Below are positions 61,715 to 64,000 of a stretch of DNA of 64,000 nucleotides, piece by piece. Made by a program: the position numbers and the translations under genes. The notes under the pieces are model-generated. The model did no database searches, had not been told where the DNA came from, and worked only from the letters and a program-made list of their open reading frames with translations. Origin of the DNA: Chloroflexota bacterium (lineage in GTDB: Bacteria > Chloroflexota > Anaerolineae > Anaerolineales > Villigracilaceae). Within the stretch, counting starts at the first letter, position 1. Every line of letters starts with the position of its first letter. Location of the stretch: NCBI GenBank assembly GCA_016191845.1, contig JACPVF010000006.1:108643-172642 (forward strand). The letters run 5' to 3'.

Positions 61715-62728
61715 ATGCGCCTGACCCTGCGTACCATGTCCCTGTTGGCCGCCTTGTTGGCGTTCGCTTCCTTAACTCTACCCGCCTGGTTCCGCGGCGA
61801 ATATCCGCACCCGGCAGGGCCCGCCTTCGACAAATTCGCCACCCGCCAATATCTGCGTGAAGCCGAACGGATTCGCCCCGAGGTCATCCTGCTGGGGGAC
61901 TCGATCCTCACCAAAGGCGTGGACCTGGAAACCTTCCAGTCACGGGTTGGTGCGACCACCTACAAGATCGATATCCCTGGTTCCTCTTCCGCGTTGTGGT
62001 ATCTGCTGGTCAAATCCACCATCATGGACCTCGAGCCTGCTCCCCGCCTCCTGGTTGTCCTCTTCCGCGATAGCATTCTCACTGCTCCCACTTTTCGAAC
62101 GACGGGTCCCTACTTCGACCTGATCGACCGTTTTGCTGCCCCCGATGACTCGCTGGTGATCGAACGCGCCTACCTCCCGCAGTTGACGCCCTTGCAGGTC
62201 ACCCTGCAGGAATACTTCCCGCCCTACACCTACGGCGAGACCTTGCGTGCCAAACTGGACTCAGATCTGCGCCACCTCCTGCCGCAAGCGTTCGGCTGTG
62301 GCGGCGAGTGTGCCGATGATGCCATGACGAACGTGTTGGGTGACATGCGTCCCGAGGTCTTTGCCCAATCCATCCTGCAGGCAGAGGCGGTGTTGTACTC
62401 CCCAGCGGAACTCGACTTCAACGTGCGGGTGGACGAGTCCTTCCTGCCTGAGATCGTGCGCCTGGCACAAAAGCGCGGCATCCAGTTGGTCTTCGTGCGT
62501 GCGCCCACGAATATTTTTCCGAATCCCGCCGACGAGCCGCCCGCCCTGCATACCTACCTCGCAGACCTGCAAGCCTGGCTCGCAGTTCGCGACATTCCCC
62601 TGATCGACCTTTCGCGCGTGGATGGCATCGGCCCTGAGCAGTTCGTGGACCCGCATCACATGTCGCTGGAAGGCAAAGCCATCTTCACGCCCATCTTCGC
62701 GGATGCGGTGAAAGCCTATCTCAAGTAA
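61715..62728 (+). CDS. SGNH/GDSL-fold envelope protein
   Basis: 337 residues. One N-terminal helix (about 5-24, signal anchor), then an SGNH-hydrolase fold with ILLGDSILTKGVDL (GDS motif, about 58-71), GSSSALWYLLVKS (second block, Gly/Ser) and the C-terminal DPHHMSLEGKAIF (Asp-x-x-His catalytic pair, about 309-321). Such proteins next to MBOAT acyltransferases (AlgJ/AlgX, DltD, PatB) move acyl groups onto surface polymers. Start at ATG 61715 (helix follows); the frame begins earlier without homology. It is followed by a PIG-L deacetylase and an MBOAT protein in the same direction. Confidence 0.82.
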   Translation: MRLTLRTMSLLAALLAFASLTLPAWFRGEYPHPAGPAFDKFATRQYLREAERIRPEVILLGDSILTKGVDLETFQSRVGATTYKIDIPGSSSALWYLLVKSTIMDLEPAPRLLVVLFRDSILTAPTFRTTGPYFDLIDRFAAPDDSLVIERAYLPQLTPLQVTLQEYFPPYTYGETLRAKLDSDLRHLLPQAFGCGGECADDAMTNVLGDMRPEVFAQSILQAEAVLYSPAELDFNVRVDESFLPEIVRLAQKRGIQLVFVRAPTNIFPNPADEPPALHTYLADLQAWLAVRDIPLIDLSRVDGIGPEQFVDPHHMSLEGKAIFTPIFADAVKAYLK

Positions 62729-62744
62729 GAAATACAGGTATCGA

Positions 62745-63479
62745 ATGGAAACTGAATTCATCCCCACCATTGCCATGAGTATCCACGCTCATCCCGACGA
62801 CCAGGAGTTCACCGTGGCGGGCACGCTGGCCCGCTGGGCGCGGATGAACTGTACCGTCATCTCGGTGGTCATCACCAGCGGCGACTCGGGCTCGAACGAT
62901 CCCGCATACGGCGCGGACTACAAATCCACGCTGGCGGCTTTGCGCGAAGACGAACAGCGCACCGCAAACGCCGTCCTTGGCATCCACGAGACGATCTTCC
63001 TGCGTTATCCCGACGGCGAACTCGAAGCTACTGTTGCCTTGCGAAAAGACTTGACCCGCTTGATTCGTCAGTACAAACCCGAAGCTGTGGTGACGGGCAA
63101 CCTGGAGGCCGCCTTTTACGGCAACGAATATATCAACCACCCCGACCATCGCGCCGCAGCCGAGGCGGCCACCTACGCCGTCTTCCCGTCAGCGGGGACG
63201 CGGCTCATTTTCACCGACCTGCTCGAGGCGGGCTATGAGCCGCACAATGTCAAACGCCTGTATATCCACGGCGCGGAAAAGCCCGACACCTGGGTCGACA
63301 TCAGCGGCGATATCCAGACCAAGGTCGAGGCCTTGCGCAAACACGTCAGCCAGTTGGGCGAATGGGACCCCGAGTCGATGATCCGCGAGTGGGCTGCCGA
63401 GGAAGGCAAGGAGAAAGGTCTGGCCTTTGCCGAGGCGTATAAGGTCATGGTGCTGGTCAAGGACGAGGAGCCTGGGTGA
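62745..63479 (+). CDS. PIG-L (LmbE) family deacetylase
   Basis: 244-residue zinc-dependent N-acetyl hydrolase fold. Zinc/catalytic motif HAHPDDQEFTVAG (about 14-26) and INHPDHRAAAEA (about 129-140) with the third zinc ligand, plus SGDSGSND (about 45-52). The family removes acetyl from GlcNAc-containing substrates such as mycothiol, bacillithiol or glycolipid precursors. Position between an SGNH protein and an MBOAT acyltransferase points to a glycan or lipid that is de-N-acetylated and O-acylated. Its stop overlaps the MBOAT start (GTGA), so the two are coupled. Confidence 0.9.
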   Translation: METEFIPTIAMSIHAHPDDQEFTVAGTLARWARMNCTVISVVITSGDSGSNDPAYGADYKSTLAALREDEQRTANAVLGIHETIFLRYPDGELEATVALRKDLTRLIRQYKPEAVVTGNLEAAFYGNEYINHPDHRAAAEAATYAVFPSAGTRLIFTDLLEAGYEPHNVKRLYIHGAEKPDTWVDISGDIQTKVEALRKHVSQLGEWDPESMIREWAAEEGKEKGLAFAEAYKVMVLVKDEEPG

Positions 63480-64000
63480 GTTTCACCAGCTACGATTTCC
63501 TGCTTTTCTTTCTGACGGTCTTCGCGCTGTACTGGCTGGCGCGGGAACGACGCTTGCAGAATGCGTTGCTGTTGGCGGCCAGCTATGTCTTCTATGGCTG
63601 GTTGCATCCGTGGTACGCGCTGATGCTCGGCCTCTCGACCCTGGCCGACTACTTCATCGCCCAAGGTATGGTCAAGAGTCCAGAACGGAAACGCAGCCTG
63701 CTCTGGTTGTCCCTGTTGGTGAACCTGGGGGTGCTGGGATTCTTCAAGTACTACAACTTCTTCAGTCCCGCGTTGGTCGATTCGCTGAACGGCCTCGGCC
63801 TGCACGCCGACCTGCTGCTGGTGCAGATCCTGCTGCCTGCGGGGTTATCCTTCTATACGTTGAAGAAGCTGGGCTACGTGCTGGACGTCTCGAACGGGAC
63901 GCTCAAGCCGACGCACAGTCTGCTGGACTTCGCCCTGTACGTCTCATTCTTTCCGCAAATCGTGGCGGGACCCATTGATCGACCCCGCAGCCTGCTCCCG
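63476..64000 (+). CDS. MBOAT-family O-acyltransferase, cut by the right edge
   Basis: First 175 residues of a membrane-bound O-acyltransferase of the AlgI/DltB type, open to the last base. Hydrophobic helices from residue 7 onward, then LPAGLSFYTLKKLGYVLDV (about 122-140) and FFPQIVAGPIDRP (about 159-171), which match the family's LPxGISFxTFQxLSY and FPxLIAGPI blocks. The catalytic His would be further on. GTG start inside the deacetylase stop. It should pass acyl (acetyl) groups across the membrane for the SGNH protein to attach. Function of the target polymer is unknown. Confidence 0.9.
   Translation, partial: MSFTSYDFLLFFLTVFALYWLARERRLQNALLLAASYVFYGWLHPWYALMLGLSTLADYFIAQGMVKSPERKRSLLWLSLLVNLGVLGFFKYYNFFSPALVDSLNGLGLHADLLLVQILLPAGLSFYTLKKLGYVLDVSNGTLKPTHSLLDFALYVSFFPQIVAGPIDRPRSLLP

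Overview
The window looks like a chromosomal segment of a Chloroflexota bacterium, most likely class Anaerolineae. This is inferred from gene content only: the SCO1664-family/DUF3090 pair shared by Actinobacteria and Chloroflexi, long PAS/GAF sensor proteins, a one-chain CydDC exporter, a free-standing acyl-CoA mutase large subunit and many TTG/GTG starts. No rRNA or phylogenetic marker was compared. Housekeeping genes (gyrA, rho, lgt, ftsK, pfkA, birA, hom, two tRNAs) are spread through it. I see no phage, transposon or CRISPR array.

Layout. 1-4066 (-): N-terminal part of a multi-PAS/GAF sensor that runs off the left edge. 4561-8934: membrane KAP-type P-loop ATPase, a small conserved unknown protein behind an array of 11-bp tandem repeats, and a PHP phosphoesterase. 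9024-9236: cold-shock protein. 9385-12794 (+): a compact redox operon (2x[4Fe-4S] ferredoxin, FAD/NAD oxidoreductase, di-haem cytochrome b, 15-haem cytochrome c). 12872-15184 (-): MFS exporter with a near-consensus promoter, and a DUF4405 cytochrome-b-like pair. 15391-19201 (-): EtfAB, a pseudopilin-like pair and an acyl-CoA dehydrogenase behind a TetR-type palindrome. 19338-19797: a 39-residue membrane peptide and tRNA-Leu. 19837-27821: envelope and secondary-metabolite genes (LPG-synthase-like membrane protein, beta-propeller, GT4 glycosyltransferase, pyruvyltransferase, MFS; then on the other strand a SAM methyltransferase and a sterol-type glycosyltransferase). 27959-34035: gyrA, then birA, an M23/LysM peptidase and rho on the minus strand. 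34308-42659 (-): a respiratory cluster read as rrf2, cydA, cydB, an SQR/NDH-like flavoprotein, a 42-residue protein and fused cydDC. 42866-52564: lgt, hom, SCO1664/DUF3090, acyl-CoA mutase, pfkA, RNase Z, ftsK and tRNA-Arg. 52731-61640: histidine ammonia-lyase and a cyclic-di-GMP locus (two GGDEF paralogues divergent from a 1697-residue PAS/GAF/HD-GYP protein). 61715-64000 (+): SGNH-fold protein, PIG-L deacetylase and MBOAT acyltransferase (cut by the right edge), probably modifying a surface glycan.

How the genes fit together. Two electron-transfer blocks stand out. The first could move electrons from NAD(P)H or ferredoxin through a membrane cytochrome b to an extracytoplasmic multihaem wire. 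The second joins a sulfide-resistant type of quinol oxidase (cytochrome bd), its haem/thiol exporter, an Fe-S-type Rrf2 regulator and a quinone-reducing flavoprotein. EtfAB with the acyl-CoA dehydrogenase and the mutase point to acyl-CoA catabolism. Promoters repeatedly show extended -10 boxes (TGnTATAAT: gyrA, rho, ftsK), and several genes have a -10 box only 8-10 nt before the start codon, suggesting leaderless mRNAs.
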